DNA of 64,000 nt from Nostoc sp. FACHB-892 (GCF_014698795.1 NZ_JACJTR010000004.1:186001-250000); one strand, 5' to 3'. Positions 8,840 to 18,662 are shown, counted from the stretch's first letter. Notes: a model not told the origin generated them from the sequence alone. Translations and numbers: made by a program.

Positions 8840-9322
8840 ATGTCAACACAAAAAAAACCTGACCTGAGCGATCCTCAGTTAAGAGCTAAACTCGCTAAAG
8901 GCATGGGTCACAACTACTATGGTGAACCCGCTTGGCCTAATGACCTACTTTACGTGTTTCCAATCGTGATCATGGGTTCGTTCGCTGCGATTGTAGCTCT
9001 AGCTGTACTAGATCCCGCTATGACCGGTGAACCAGCAAATCCTTTTGCCACACCATTGGAAATTTTACCAGAGTGGTACTTATATCCAGTTTTCCAAATT
9101 TTGCGATCGCTTCCTAACAAACTTTTAGGAGTCTTAGCAATGGGTTCGGTACCAGTGGGGCTAATCCTCGTTCCCTTTATTGAGAACGTTAATAAGTTCC
9201 AAAATCCCTTCCGTCGTCCAGTTGCAACCACAGTTTTCCTTTTTGGTACCCTTGTCACCATATGGCTGGGTATTGGTGCTGCCTTGCCATTGGATAAATC
9301 TTTGACCTTGGGACTATTCTAA
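8840..9322 (+). CDS. petD: Cytochrome b6f complex subunit IV
   Basis: 160 residues, full family length, with three membrane helices. With cytochrome b6 it corresponds to the C-terminal half of mitochondrial cytochrome b and helps to form the quinol oxidation site. The conserved motif [20 protein letters not shown] (about residues 77-96) includes the PEWY loop of the Qo site. The start ATG at 8840 is preceded by AGGAG at 8822-8826. It lies downstream of petB in the same direction and is followed by a strong terminator-like hairpin at 9344-9410. Confidence 0.98.
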   Translation: MSTQKKPDLSDPQLRAKLAKGMGHNYYGEPAWPNDLLYVFPIVIMGSFAAIVALAVLDPAMTGEPANPFATPLEILPEWYLYPVFQILRSLPNKLLGVLAMGSVPVGLILVPFIENVNKFQNPFRRPVATTVFLFGTLVTIWLGIGAALPLDKSLTLGLF

Positions 9323-9343
9323 ACTAGTCACCACAAAGTGTTT

Positions 9344-9410
9344 TGACGCCTGTGAGTTTCAAAAGTAGATGCAAATGTGCTTTTGAAATAAATTTACAGG
9401 CGTCAATTTT
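9344..9410 (+). terminator. Terminator-like hairpin after petD
   Basis: TGACGCCTGT (9344-9353) pairs perfectly with ACAGGCGTCA (9396-9405). Inside it TTTCAAAAG pairs with CTTTTGAAA. The stem is followed by ATTTTAATAA. Position and shape fit the end of the petBD transcript. Confidence 0.75.
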
Positions 9411-9695
9411 AATAATTCAGATTGCATCTAGGATCTGAAGTTTTGGATGGAAAAGCTATTCCAAAATTTTAAATCACCAAAAGTCATCAAATACAAAGAA
9501 TTTTCATTGACTTAACGTAAGTTGCTAGTTACAACCCTCGAAATGCCAAAATCCTTCATATTTTGTCTTTTGGAACATAGAATATCTCAATTTAAATTTT
9601 TCTATATCATCAGAGAAATTCTCCGAATAGTGCAAAATTTAATAACTAGCAACTTGAGTTTACTTATATTTAATTCACAGTTAAGGTTTAGCATA

Positions 9696-10127
9696 GTGCA
9701 GCAAGACCATCTGACGGTTAAGAGCGAACTGAGTCTCCTAAACCACGTGCAAGAATGGTTTGAGCAATTTTGTCTGCAACATTTGTCTCAACTTGGCTGG
9801 TCAAAAACCCAACTTGATCGCCTAAATTTAGCACTAGCAGAAGGTTTTACCAACGCTGTTCGTCACGCTCATCATGCTTTACCCCCAGAAACTACCATTG
9901 AAATCAATATTTATCTCTGGATTGACCGACTAGAGATTAGAATTTGGGATTATGGAAAACCTTTCGATCCTGATGCGATCGCAGAGCCAGTCCCAGGTAC
10001 TCTACAAGTAGGCGGGTATGGATGGTTTCTTCTGCGGCGGTTAGCTGATCGTGTTGTATACGAACGTGGTGCAGATGGTAGAAATTGCCTTCTTATCGTC
10101 AAATACTCAGTAGAAGCACAAAAATAA
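9696..10127 (+). CDS. Anti-sigma regulatory factor (RsbW-type serine/threonine kinase)
   Basis: A small HATPase_c_2 protein of about 143 residues. The ATP-binding motifs are LALAEGFTNAVRHAHH (N box) and IWDYGKPFDP (G1), followed by GGYGWFLLRRLADRVVY (G2). RsbW/SpoIIAB-type proteins phosphorylate an STAS-domain antagonist and bind a sigma factor or another target. Neither an antagonist nor a sigma factor lies nearby. The frame is open further upstream (TTG at 9522, ATG at 9543), but that extension looks unlike the family. The GTG at 9696 has AAGG about ten bases before it and gives the usual length, so it is preferred. Confidence 0.8.
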   Translation: MQQDHLTVKSELSLLNHVQEWFEQFCLQHLSQLGWSKTQLDRLNLALAEGFTNAVRHAHHALPPETTIEINIYLWIDRLEIRIWDYGKPFDPDAIAEPVPGTLQVGGYGWFLLRRLADRVVYERGADGRNCLLIVKYSVEAQK

Positions 10128-10765
10128 AAGTGAAGCAGTCAAAGGTAAAGGAAGTTAAAAATACTTCTGATACCAATTTTGGGTTTTAAATAGGCAAGGA
10201 GTACCAGCAGCCTATAAGGGCTAGTACAACACGGCAGAAATCAACCTACTATCTCAATTAACATAACAATTTACTTTGAGCAAATCCTTAAAGTTAGGTA
10301 AAACTTCGCCATAGTGTACTAGTCTTCTGTACGAAATGCTGCACGTAATTTGATTATATTTAAGAGTAAGACAAACAAAATTTCTCTTATAGTCGCCGCT
10401 ACGCTAAGGGAAACTTTACCCAAAGTTGAGCCACTCACTTCAAAACAAAAGCACTACTGGTAGGAGTATTTGATCAAATTTATTTGATTGATAAGAGTAT
10501 ACTCGTTTTTCAAAAATATTATGTGGATTAGGGTAATATATTTTTTAAGTTAAATTCCTGAGTTATTATAATTTGTTTGTAAAGCCTCAAAAAATATTAT
10601 TGTATAAAAAAAATTAATGAATACAGTAAAGATAGCATTCGAGTTATACTTGCTCCCTTGTTAGGATCTGTCAGCAGTATTGAGAGCTTTATCTTTTGCT
10701 CTCTAATAAGTGCCATTTTGTGCTTAAAGAGATAGAAGGAATAAGGGACAAAGTATGTATTATGT
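10128..10765. other. Gene-free AT-rich spacer
   Basis: About 640 bp with no convincing coding frame, RNA gene or mobile element. A short interspersed-repeat piece (GTCGCCGCTACGCTAAGGG) lies near 10393-10412. The stretch just before 10766 would have been the promoter of the gmd remnant that follows. Confidence 0.4.
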
Positions 10766-11032
10766 ATGACTAAAACAGCCCTAGTTACAGGAATAACTGG
10801 GTAAGATGGCTACTATCTCAGCCATTTGCTCCTCAACCGCGGTTACCGAGTTTTAGGATTAGTACCCCCGCAGCGACAACCTAATTTGACACTAGTAGCT
10901 GACCCCAGTAAAGCTAAAAGAAACCTTGGTTGGGAAGCCCAAGTGAGTTTTGAAGAACTTTTAGAAAAAATGGGAAAAACAGATTTAGAGCGGTTACAAA
11001 ACGGTGCGATCGCCTTTACAGCCTCGAAGTAG
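10766..11032 (+). pseudogene. gmd: Remnant of GDP-mannose 4,6-dehydratase gene (gmd)
   Basis: The first codons read MTKTALVTGITG, the Rossmann start of GMD. A TAA stop (10802-10804) then stands where the family has CAA for Gln in TGITGQDG. The frame continues DGYYLSHLLLNRGYRVLGLV and then jumps to DPSKAKRNLGWEAQVSFEEL, the motif near the C-terminus of GMD. About 250 residues in between, including the catalytic YxxxK, are missing. The gene therefore carries both a nonsense mutation and a large internal deletion. GMD makes the precursor of GDP-fucose; the adjacent glycosyltransferase suggests a former polysaccharide cluster. Confidence 0.85.
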
Positions 11033-11106
11033 CCTTCCTGAAGAAAGGCTGGGAATAAGACGGACTACGTGATCGCGCCCTTACCGCGAGTGTAAATAAC
11101 CTAAAT

Positions 11107-12294
11107 ATGCATATCATTAAAGTGACAGAAAGCCTCAGAGTAGGTGATAAAGTTAACAAAAAAACTAACCATGTCTTCGTGTTTTTAGAAATTTTTGCCC
11201 ACGAAGGTGGTATTCAATCATATATAAAAGATATTTTTCGCGCTTATCTAGGATTGAGCCAAGCCTATAAGGCGGAAGTCTTTTTGTTGCGAGATAGTTC
11301 TGATAGTTTAAATCCGTTTGAAGAGGAGAACTTAAAATTTCATTACTTTAAAAATCAGTCTCCTCATGTGGGGAGACTACAAATGGCAGCAGCTTTACTT
11401 AAATGTTTGTTGCAAAGCCGTCCGCAGAAAGTTTTCTGTGGTCATATTAACTTAGCAATGTTAGTACAAACTCTTTGCCAGCCTTTGGGAATTCCTTACA
11501 CCGTGCTAACTTACGGCAAAGAAGTTTGGGAACCCCTCAAAAATCAAGAACGTCGCGCCCTAGCATCAGCAGCTGGAATTTGGACAATTAGCCGCTACAG
11601 CCGCGATCGCGCTTGTGCTGCTAATAATCTAAACCCCAAAATGGTACAGATGATGCCTTGTGCAATTGATGGGGATAAATTTACTCCTGGTTCCAAGCAG
11701 CCAGAATTAGTCCAGAAGTATAGTTTAACTGATGCTAAGGTGTTAATGACAGTAGCGCGGTTATGGTCAGGGGATATTTACAAGGGTGTAGATGTCACGA
11801 TTCGAGCATTACCACAAATCGCTCAGGTTTTCCCAGAAGTGAAATATTTAGTAATTGGTCGCGGTGATGACCAACCGCGATTAGCTAAACTTGCTGCATA
11901 TTTAGGTGTGAGCGATCGCGTCGTATTTGCTGGTTTCGTTGCCACAGAAGAATTAATGGAACATTACCGTCTTGCTGATGCATATATTATGCCTTCGCAA
12001 GAAGGCTTTGGCATAGTTTATCTGGAAGCAATGGCTTGTGGAGTGCCTGTATTATCTGGTGACGACGATGGTTCAGCGGATCCTTTGCAAGATGGTAAAC
12101 TGGGGTGGCGAGTACCACACCGCAGTCCTGATGCGGTAGCAACGGCTTGTATAGAAATGCTTCAAGGGAATGACCAGCGATGTAATGGAGAGTGGCTACG
12201 AGAACAAGCGATCGCTCTGTTTGGCATAGATGCCTTTCAACAGCACTTACAAAAACTGCTTCTGTCCTCAGTTTTGAATCCCAATGATAAATGA
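11107..12294 (+). CDS. Glycosyltransferase family 4
   Basis: 395 residues with the two-domain GT-B layout. The N-terminal acceptor domain contains HEGGIQSYIKDIF. The C-terminal domain has ARLWSGDIYKGVDVTIRALP, GRGDDQPRLAKLA and the nucleotide-sugar signature EGFGIVYLEAMACGVPVLSG. Such retaining enzymes move a sugar from a nucleotide donor to a lipid or polysaccharide at the inner face of the membrane. Donor and acceptor cannot be read from the sequence. It lies 74 bp after the gmd remnant, so it probably once belonged to a mannose- or fucose-related cluster and may still use such a sugar. It looks intact. Confidence 0.85.
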   Translation: MHIIKVTESLRVGDKVNKKTNHVFVFLEIFAHEGGIQSYIKDIFRAYLGLSQAYKAEVFLLRDSSDSLNPFEEENLKFHYFKNQSPHVGRLQMAAALLKCLLQSRPQKVFCGHINLAMLVQTLCQPLGIPYTVLTYGKEVWEPLKNQERRALASAAGIWTISRYSRDRACAANNLNPKMVQMMPCAIDGDKFTPGSKQPELVQKYSLTDAKVLMTVARLWSGDIYKGVDVTIRALPQIAQVFPEVKYLVIGRGDDQPRLAKLAAYLGVSDRVVFAGFVATEELMEHYRLADAYIMPSQEGFGIVYLEAMACGVPVLSGDDDGSADPLQDGKLGWRVPHRSPDAVATACIEMLQGNDQRCNGEWLREQAIALFGIDAFQQHLQKLLLSSVLNPNDK

Positions 12295-12352
12295 CTCATG
12301 ACCAATGACTAAAATCGCTATCCTAGAAGGAGAGCAGGACGACATTTAAAAA

Positions 12353-12724
12353 ATGAGCTTTAAATCATTTCAATTGAACCTTTTAAATCTCCGCCCTTGG
12401 CTCACCTTGCTAGCAGTTATTTGGTTGCTCGCATCACTGGGCTTGGGTTGGTTGGTTAAGTCGTTGGTAATTATTGTCGGGTTGCTGTTTTTGGCACCCA
12501 TTGTGGCTTTTTTTGGCTTTCGTTGGTGGCTGCAACGCAACTTGGTTGCTGACCAGTGTCCCGTCTGTAGATATGAATTTACAGGTTTAAATAACAGTCA
12601 GTTGCAGTGTCCTAACTGTGGGGAGTCACTGTTAGTACAAGATAGTCATTTTCAGCGCTTCACACCAGAAGGCACAATTGATGTCAAAGCCGTCGAAGTC
12701 CCAGCTAAATCACTGGAAGATTAG
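12353..12724 (+). CDS. Membrane protein with C-terminal zinc ribbon
   Basis: 123 residues. One or two membrane helices (about residues 15-55) are followed by a cytosolic zinc ribbon of two CxxC knuckles, CPVCRYEF and CPNCGESL. It belongs to a type of small protein common in cyanobacteria, but I recognise no defined function. An AAGGAG lies at 12327-12332, rather far from the ATG. Confidence 0.65.
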   Translation: MSFKSFQLNLLNLRPWLTLLAVIWLLASLGLGWLVKSLVIIVGLLFLAPIVAFFGFRWWLQRNLVADQCPVCRYEFTGLNNSQLQCPNCGESLLVQDSHFQRFTPEGTIDVKAVEVPAKSLED

Positions 12725-12759
12725 TCATTAGTCATTGGTCATTAGCAAAGGACAAATGA

Positions 12760-13200
12760 CTATTTCTTTGTTTCTTGGGAGATTGAGAGGGTGTAGTTAA
12801 AGTTTGGCTTTCCTTGGGATTGTTCGCCCACAAACAGCGAGTATGTTCCTGCTTGCCAAAAACCAGAGAGTTCTGGCTTGCCTCCAGAGTATTTATCTAC
12901 CATTACACAAAAGCGTCCCCCAGGGCCATCGATCAATAGCGTTGGCTTGCCTTCACTCTCTACTGTTAATCGTAAATAAGGTAGTGACTCTGTAACCTGG
13001 ATAACTTGATTGGGTTCAGTGGTAATATTGCCACAATTACTTTTAACAGTTCCCCCAGACTTTCCGTTCAAAATCAGTGGATCTGGTTGGAGATTCCGAT
13101 TAATTTTGATTGTTGGTGTCTGTGCCAAATTAGCCTCAGTCAACACTAAACTCATCGCCAAAGCTGTGGGAACAATTGCAAGTAGCCTAAGCGTTTTCAT
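12760..13200 (-). CDS. Secreted protein of unknown function
   Basis: 146 residues beginning with a clear signal peptide (MKTLRLLAIVPTALAMSLVL, cleavage probably after NLAQ), so it is exported to the periplasm. The mature part has two cysteines (SNCGN and RFCVM) that may form a disulfide, and a glycine-rich beta-type pattern (GKSGGTVKS, DGPGGRFCV, FWQAGTYSLFVG) resembling pre-peptidase C-terminal-like folds. Similar proteins are widespread in Nostocales; none that I know is characterised. It is convergent with the gene at 12353. Confidence 0.65.
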   Translation of the reverse strand: MKTLRLLAIVPTALAMSLVLTEANLAQTPTIKINRNLQPDPLILNGKSGGTVKSNCGNITTEPNQVIQVTESLPYLRLTVESEGKPTLLIDGPGGRFCVMVDKYSGGKPELSGFWQAGTYSLFVGEQSQGKPNFNYTLSISQETKK

Positions 13201-13585
13201 TTTAATTAATGCTCGAAATTTTTTTAGAGCAATATTGTTATACAGTCTAATTTAATAGACGATAGTAAGCCGTCTTGGTTCCCAAAGTTGCTGTATAAAG
13301 TAATACTATTTATTTAAGGGTTATTTGTGAAGATTTGATGGGCATAAAGACCATTAATCGTGTAAAATATCTATGCTTGGTGACGCTTTTACACCAAAAT
13401 ATTCTATTTGAAATTCTACACTTCAATCCGTAACACGCTAGGATTCCCAAAATCATCATAATTTTTACTACCCAAAAAGGTATTGCACACACAGACATTA
13501 GCTAAAATCACTAAGGCAACCACCAAAAATAGAATTTGGTTGGTCTGTTGTGGAATAAGTAACCTAGCTGAGGTAGAAAAGATTG
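13201..13585. other. Spacer, no gene seen
   Basis: About 385 bp of AT-rich DNA between divergent genes. A 62-codon minus-strand frame at 13310-13498 has no supporting features and is not called. Confidence 0.4.
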
Positions 13586-13927
13586 ATGAATCCTCAAAGA
13601 GAAGAAGACTTACAGCGTCGCCTCAATAAGCTAGAGGCAGATATTAATTCTTCGCCGGAAGTGGTTCCCCAACCACAAGAGCAAAAACAGACTGAGGCAT
13701 CTGTTTTTGCCAAGTTTAACTTGCAAGTGCAGCGATTTCAGATTTGGTTCAACAGCTTATCTGGGACAAAAAAGCTGGTAGTTTCAGCTGTGACGGTGCT
13801 AGTAGGCTTGGCAATGCTGCAAGCAGTGTTTAAACTGGTTGCATCTGTAATTAGTCTGGCACTTTTGGCAGTGTTAGTGTATGTTGGATACAAAATTTTT
13901 GTGTCTAGTAGCTTTCAACGTAAGTAA
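13586..13927 (+). CDS. Small membrane protein of unknown function
   Basis: 113 residues. The N-terminus is charged and probably coiled (QREEDLQRRLNKLEADINSS); two adjoining hydrophobic stretches near residues 70-108 form one or two membrane helices. The ATG at 13586 follows GAGGT at about 13570; a TTG directly before it was not chosen. It resembles small conserved cyanobacterial proteins with no known role. The next gene (14107) lies 179 bp downstream in the same direction. Confidence 0.6.
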   Translation: MNPQREEDLQRRLNKLEADINSSPEVVPQPQEQKQTEASVFAKFNLQVQRFQIWFNSLSGTKKLVVSAVTVLVGLAMLQAVFKLVASVISLALLAVLVYVGYKIFVSSSFQRK

Positions 13928-14106
13928 TAAGCTGATATGCATTTACTTTGCATACCTGTAGTTATGAAAGTCAGGAGCCATGATACAAAAAGCTCCTGAC
14001 TTCTGACTGCATTCTATTTCAATATGCTTTTCTTTTTGCCGATAAGCTTAGTCTATTTTAATTGTGCCGATCGCGGCGTAGAAATAATGTTAAAGGAAAT
14101 TATACG

Positions 14107-16263
14107 ATGACGACACCAATTGTCAGGAGAAGTAATCAATCTGGTCAGTCAAAACAACCGGAAAGAGCCAGTTCGCTGCTGCTAGCAAGTAGACGTTTTG
14201 CTGCTTGGGCGGCTGAAATCACACTAGTGGTTACCAGTGGCTTGATTCCCTTCGGCGTTGGTGTCTATGCCAATTCTAGAAGCGATTTTAATCGAGTGCC
14301 GCTTAACCCCGTGCTGGTAGTCACAGAAAGAGCGATCGCTAGACCCCTAGCTCTGCCTGTGAGCTATGGCATCCGTAACGTGGCATGGCCGACTAATATT
14401 TTGTGGACAATCGCCCTGTTAGCGCCTGTAACGCTTTCGTGGTGGCAATTGTATCTACTGGCTAAAACTGGTAGCACAATTCCTAAACGTTGGTTTAAAG
14501 TACGAGTTGTCAACGAGCAAGGGAAACCGCCCGGTTTGGGGGCAGTTGTAATTAGAGAAGGATTTGGGCGTTGGACTGTACCCATTTCTATCGCCTATTT
14601 GTTGTGGCGCTACAGCTTTGCTTTTCCGAATTTAGGATTATTCACACTTTTATCTTTGTTAATGATTGTGGGTGAAGGGATAGGCTTACCATCGCGCCGG
14701 GGGCGTCGCGCACTCCATGATCAACTCGCAGGCACTTATACAATAGATGCGACTCGCCCCTTGCCATCCTCAGTTTTAGCTAACAACAGACAAGCTCAGT
14801 CTACTGGCAGTAATGATGAAGCAGAAGAATCGCAGGAGGGAGAAGAATTAGCGGCAGCCCAAACCAACCAGTCGCCTAATCTGTGGCGGCGCATACAGCA
14901 AAATCCTAATCTGACTTTGTTTGGGGTAGGGCTTACGAGTATGACTGCTGTATTGGCAACTTTAATCGGCACTCAAGTTTATATCCAAATTCAACAATCC
15001 CAGCGAGCAACTAAGCAAATCAACAGCCAACAGTTCCTCGAACTTGTCAAACAATTAACTCCTAACTCTGGGGCGACTAATGAGCAACGCCAAAGCGCAA
15101 TTTTAGCTATGGGTGGTCTAAATGACCCACAGTCCATTAAATTTCTGGCGGATCTTTTGGTTAGCGAAACCAACCCCAGCCTCCTGGATACGATTCAACA
15201 AGCTTTGACAACTGTCGGACCCCAAGCCATCCCGGAATTAAAAAATAAGAATCAGTTTCTGGTTAGCGAACTAGAGTCTGTGGGCAGTACTGCAACTCAA
15301 GAACGGGAATTGCGGCAAGGGCGGCTACAAAGAAACCAGCGGACAATCAACAAGATTCTCTCTGTTTATAGCGGTAAAATCGAGGGCGTTGACCTTAGTA
15401 GCACCCAATTAGGTCAAAGCGGTACTCCAGGAAGTTCCTTCTTCAACTTGGTACTAGATAACCTTGATTTATCAGGAGTTAAGTTTAGATCTGCAAATCT
15501 CAACCAAGCCAGCTTTAAGGGTAGCCGCTTTCGGGGCATGGGTGAAGATGGGCGCTGGGATACCTACGACGATGTTATGGCTGATTTAAGCCAAGCTCAG
15601 TTGCAGCAAGCCAATCTTACTGATGCTAATCTCAGCCGCGTCTTGATGAACCGTACTGATTTGAGCCGCGCTACTCTCAACAGAGCTAACTTATCCAACG
15701 CACGTCTTATTGACGCTAAACTCAACAGCACCCAACTAGTAGGAGCCGATCTGCGAAACGCAGTTTTGGAAAAAGCCAGCTTGACTGGAGCAGATTTAGG
15801 TGACGCTAAATTGAACGAAGCCAATCTGTACGCTGCCCGTTTAGGTCGCGTTACTGCTATCGGAACGCAATTATCCTTTGCCAATTTAATTAACACTGAT
15901 TGGCAAGGGGCAGATTTATCAGGGGCCTATTTGGATCGTGCGAATCTCAGCAATTCTAACTTGAGCGCCACTCGTCTAGCTGGTGCAGTTTTGCGTTCTG
16001 CCCAGATGGAAAACGTTAACTTACAAAATGCCGACCTAAGTCTTGCAGATTTACGCGGGGCGAATGTCGCCGAAGCAGATTTTAAGGGGGCAATTCTCGC
16101 TCCTAGCAAACAAGACCCAGCAGATCAATTTGTCAAAACCCCAGATTTAGGCTCAGTATCTGCCGTAGTTCAAGGAGTTGATTTTACTAAAGCCAAAAAT
16201 TTAGATGCCAAGCAATTAGCCTACATTTGTACTCAAGGAGGCATTCATCCCCGTTGCCCGTAG
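14107..16263 (+). CDS. RDD-domain and pentapeptide-repeat membrane protein
   Basis: 718 residues. The first 220 form an RDD-type membrane domain (ASRRFAAWAAEI, several helices, GRRALHDQLAGTYTID). A further membrane helix near 275-300 leads to a HEAT-like stretch. The C-terminal third is a long run of pentapeptide repeats of the A(D/N)Lxx type, such as ANLTDANLSRV and ADLSGAYLDRANLSN, which fold into a right-handed beta helix. RDD proteins include ion transporters; pentapeptide domains mostly mediate binding. The joint role is not known. The ATG at 14107 follows AAAGGAAATT, a good ribosome-binding site; the frame is open 15 codons further upstream. Confidence 0.75.
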   Translation: MTTPIVRRSNQSGQSKQPERASSLLLASRRFAAWAAEITLVVTSGLIPFGVGVYANSRSDFNRVPLNPVLVVTERAIARPLALPVSYGIRNVAWPTNILWTIALLAPVTLSWWQLYLLAKTGSTIPKRWFKVRVVNEQGKPPGLGAVVIREGFGRWTVPISIAYLLWRYSFAFPNLGLFTLLSLLMIVGEGIGLPSRRGRRALHDQLAGTYTIDATRPLPSSVLANNRQAQSTGSNDEAEESQEGEELAAAQTNQSPNLWRRIQQNPNLTLFGVGLTSMTAVLATLIGTQVYIQIQQSQRATKQINSQQFLELVKQLTPNSGATNEQRQSAILAMGGLNDPQSIKFLADLLVSETNPSLLDTIQQALTTVGPQAIPELKNKNQFLVSELESVGSTATQERELRQGRLQRNQRTINKILSVYSGKIEGVDLSSTQLGQSGTPGSSFFNLVLDNLDLSGVKFRSANLNQASFKGSRFRGMGEDGRWDTYDDVMADLSQAQLQQANLTDANLSRVLMNRTDLSRATLNRANLSNARLIDAKLNSTQLVGADLRNAVLEKASLTGADLGDAKLNEANLYAARLGRVTAIGTQLSFANLINTDWQGADLSGAYLDRANLSNSNLSATRLAGAVLRSAQMENVNLQNADLSLADLRGANVAEADFKGAILAPSKQDPADQFVKTPDLGSVSAVVQGVDFTKAKNLDAKQLAYICTQGGIHPRCP

Positions 16264-16380
16264 AATGAATGAGATGGAGAGCAGGGGGCAGGGGGCAAGA
16301 GGAGCAGAGGAAGATAAGGGAGACAAGGAAAGACAATAATGCTCAATGCCCAATAACAAAATGGTGTGAGGAATTCGGTT

Positions 16381-16872
16381 ATGAAATATATTCCATATTT
16401 GGTTTCAGTTTTGGGGGCTAGCTTGGTCTTGAGTTTGGGGAGTATTAAACCAGCACAAGCTCAAGTAGCTTATGGTAGTTATATAGGTATAGGCCCTAGT
16501 GTTGGTTTTACCGATGGTATCCAACTTGGGGGAGTGATAGCTGGGCGCTACAAGCTTTTGGAAGCACCACTTTCGCTCCGTGCTCAAGTGTTAATTGGTA
16601 ATAATACGGCAGTTGTACCAACGGTTTCCTACGATTTCCCCCTTAACTGGCAAGCGGATGCTTATCTAGGTGCTGGGTTGGTGTTGGCTGGTGGTGGTGG
16701 CTCCACTCCTGTGGGCGACAAAATTAGTTTTGCTTTACAACCAGGCATTGATTATGTGATCCCAAATAGCAATACAGTCCTTTTTGGCAACGCCATTATC
16801 GCTTTTGATGCCTACCGTGATAGCGGTGGTACAGCTATCTCTGTACAAGGTGGTGTTGGTTTGAGATTTTAA
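16381..16872 (+). CDS. Secreted beta-barrel-like protein of unknown function
   Basis: 163 residues with a signal peptide (MKYIPYLVSVLGASLVLSLG, cleavage probably after PAQAQ). The mature part is rich in glycine and aromatic residues in alternating strands (GAGLVLAGGGG, VSYDFPLNW) and ends in VQGGVGLRF, a final aromatic as in outer-membrane beta barrels. It is therefore probably a small outer-membrane or periplasmic barrel. A GTG five codons earlier is in frame, but ATG at 16381 follows GAGGAATTCGGTT and gives the better signal peptide. Confidence 0.6.
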   Translation: MKYIPYLVSVLGASLVLSLGSIKPAQAQVAYGSYIGIGPSVGFTDGIQLGGVIAGRYKLLEAPLSLRAQVLIGNNTAVVPTVSYDFPLNWQADAYLGAGLVLAGGGGSTPVGDKISFALQPGIDYVIPNSNTVLFGNAIIAFDAYRDSGGTAISVQGGVGLRF

Positions 16873-16986
16873 TAGGCTATCCCTAAGAAGCGTTAAACTT
16901 CATTGCAAATTAAGAAGTTAGTCCAAACAACATGATAGTTTTTGGTCATGAAGAGAGACAGCACAGGATTAACACAGGAGAATACA

Positions 16987-17199
16987 GTGGCAATGGAATT
17001 AAATTTGTTAACAGATGCAGACGCAGATGAAATGAATCAAGATTTCAGTGAATATGTTGCCAACCTGCAACTTCATATGACTCTGCAAGCTCGCAATCTT
17101 GTTCCAACCTTGAAGCAAACAGTGGTAGATAGTCGCCAGCAGTTACTCCATCAAACCCAAGCCCACTTTGAAAAGCTAGTTTCTCGACAAGGCCTATAA
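16987..17199 (+). CDS. Small hypothetical protein
   Basis: About 70 residues, acidic at the start (LLTDADADEMNQDFSEY) and helical thereafter (LKQTVVDSRQQLLHQTQAHF). I do not recognise a family. GTG at 16987 is chosen because AGGAG ends six bases before it; the ATG two codons later is an alternative. Confidence 0.5.
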   Translation: MAMELNLLTDADADEMNQDFSEYVANLQLHMTLQARNLVPTLKQTVVDSRQQLLHQTQAHFEKLVSRQGL

Positions 17200-17422
17200 A
17201 TATATACAAATTTTAATCAAAATTCAAATAAAATAAAGGCAGATGTTGGGTTAATGCCAATGGTGTTCTCACAAGGTCTGCTTTTTCTGCTTTTTTTCAG
17301 TATTGAGTTACTAAAATCACCCTTTTGGCGCAATAGTAGAGAGCAGAAACTAGTTAAAATAATTATTGCAGCAGTTCCTTTGAAGAGCAGTTAGTTAAGG
17401 CTAAATAGCGGCTCGAATAAAA

Positions 17423-18661
17423 ATGACTTCATTACTTCCCAGAAACCTCAGCGTTGTTATCCGACCAGTCCAATACCGGGATCTGGACGGGATTGAGCGC
17501 ATAACTCAAGAGTCATTCGCAGCCCTTACCCCCAAGGGAGCAGGTTTTGCCATGAGTCAAATGCAAAGGCTGCGTCGCTGGTATGGATTACTCAAATTTT
17601 TGAGTTGGTTTCCTAACCCGCTACAGTATCGCCTCTGTGCCTACATAGCAGAGCAAGGGCGGTTACTTCTAGGGATGATTCAAGTGTCACCGTTTAACCG
17701 GACACGTAGTACTTGGCGGATTGATCAAGTGCTGTTAGAGCGTGGTGTCGATAAACAAGGAGTTGGTTCGCAACTTTTGCGTCATTGCTTTGAATCGATT
17801 CTAGAAGCTCGCACTTGGTTGCTGGAAGTTAATATCAACGATATAGAGGCGCTAGCACTATATCGACAAAATGGATTTCAACGTCTGGCAGAAATGACGT
17901 ACTGGGAAATTGAGCCAGAATTACTGGCTGAATTGGCACAAGCAGAGCCAGACTTACCCAACCTCTTGCCAGTAAGTAATGCTGATGCCCAGTTGCTATA
18001 TCAATTAGATACGGCATCTATGCCACCTTTGGTACGTCAGGTTTTTGACCGTAACACCCGCGACTTTAAGACCAGTTTGTTCGGTGCTTTAACTGATGCA
18101 GTAATGCAATGGGTGAGCAAAACAGAAGTAGTAAGTGGTTACGTATTTGAACCGCAACGCAAAGCTGCGATCGGCTATTTTCAGGTGCAACTTGATCGGA
18201 AGGGTGAAGTTCCCCACGTTGCAACGCTGACGGTTCATCCCGCTTATACCTGGCTGTATCCAGAATTATTATCTCAGCTGGCTCGGATTACCCAAGATTT
18301 TCCCCAACAAGGGTTACAATTAGCTTCCTCAGACTATCAAGCAGAGCGAGAAGAATATTTGGAACGAATTGGGGCAAAACGCATAGAACATACATTAGTT
18401 ATGTCCCGCTCTGTGTGGCACAAGCTACGGGAGTCTAAATTTGTCTCCTTAGAAGGAATTCAGTGGACTGATATGCTGCAAGGTTTACAACCAGCACGTA
18501 AACCTATACCAGGTGGGATGTCATGGATACAATCAGGAAAGTTGCCATTGTCAGATAAAACACTGCAAAGCTTGTCAGAACCGATTAACTTTTCGGGGAA
18601 AAACCCTAGCATGGAAGCATCGCCGATTTCTGAATCAGCAGATGCACAGCAGGAGAATTAG
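17423..18661 (+). CDS. GNAT-family N-acetyltransferase
   Basis: 412 residues. The first 160 are a standard GNAT acetyl-CoA-binding domain: VVIRPVQYRDLDGIERI at the start, the LLERGVDKQGVGSQLLRHC loop (a variant of the Q/RxxGxG/A motif) and LEVNINDIEALALYRQNGF. The second half is a divergent GNAT-like domain with HVATLTVHPAYTWLY. Double-domain proteins of this kind are common in cyanobacteria; the substrate is unknown. Its stop codon TAG (18659-18661) lies one base before the ruvX start, so the two are probably cotranscribed and translationally coupled. Confidence 0.75.
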   Translation: MTSLLPRNLSVVIRPVQYRDLDGIERITQESFAALTPKGAGFAMSQMQRLRRWYGLLKFLSWFPNPLQYRLCAYIAEQGRLLLGMIQVSPFNRTRSTWRIDQVLLERGVDKQGVGSQLLRHCFESILEARTWLLEVNINDIEALALYRQNGFQRLAEMTYWEIEPELLAELAQAEPDLPNLLPVSNADAQLLYQLDTASMPPLVRQVFDRNTRDFKTSLFGALTDAVMQWVSKTEVVSGYVFEPQRKAAIGYFQVQLDRKGEVPHVATLTVHPAYTWLYPELLSQLARITQDFPQQGLQLASSDYQAEREEYLERIGAKRIEHTLVMSRSVWHKLRESKFVSLEGIQWTDMLQGLQPARKPIPGGMSWIQSGKLPLSDKTLQSLSEPINFSGKNPSMEASPISESADAQQEN

Positions 18662-18662
18662 C

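Noticed and set aside
13310..13498. 62-codon minus-strand ORF
   Set aside because: No ribosome-binding site, no recognised family, AT-rich spacer.
15597..15896. 99-codon minus ORF inside the pentapeptide-repeat gene
   Set aside because: Shadow frame kept open by the repeat periodicity of the real gene.
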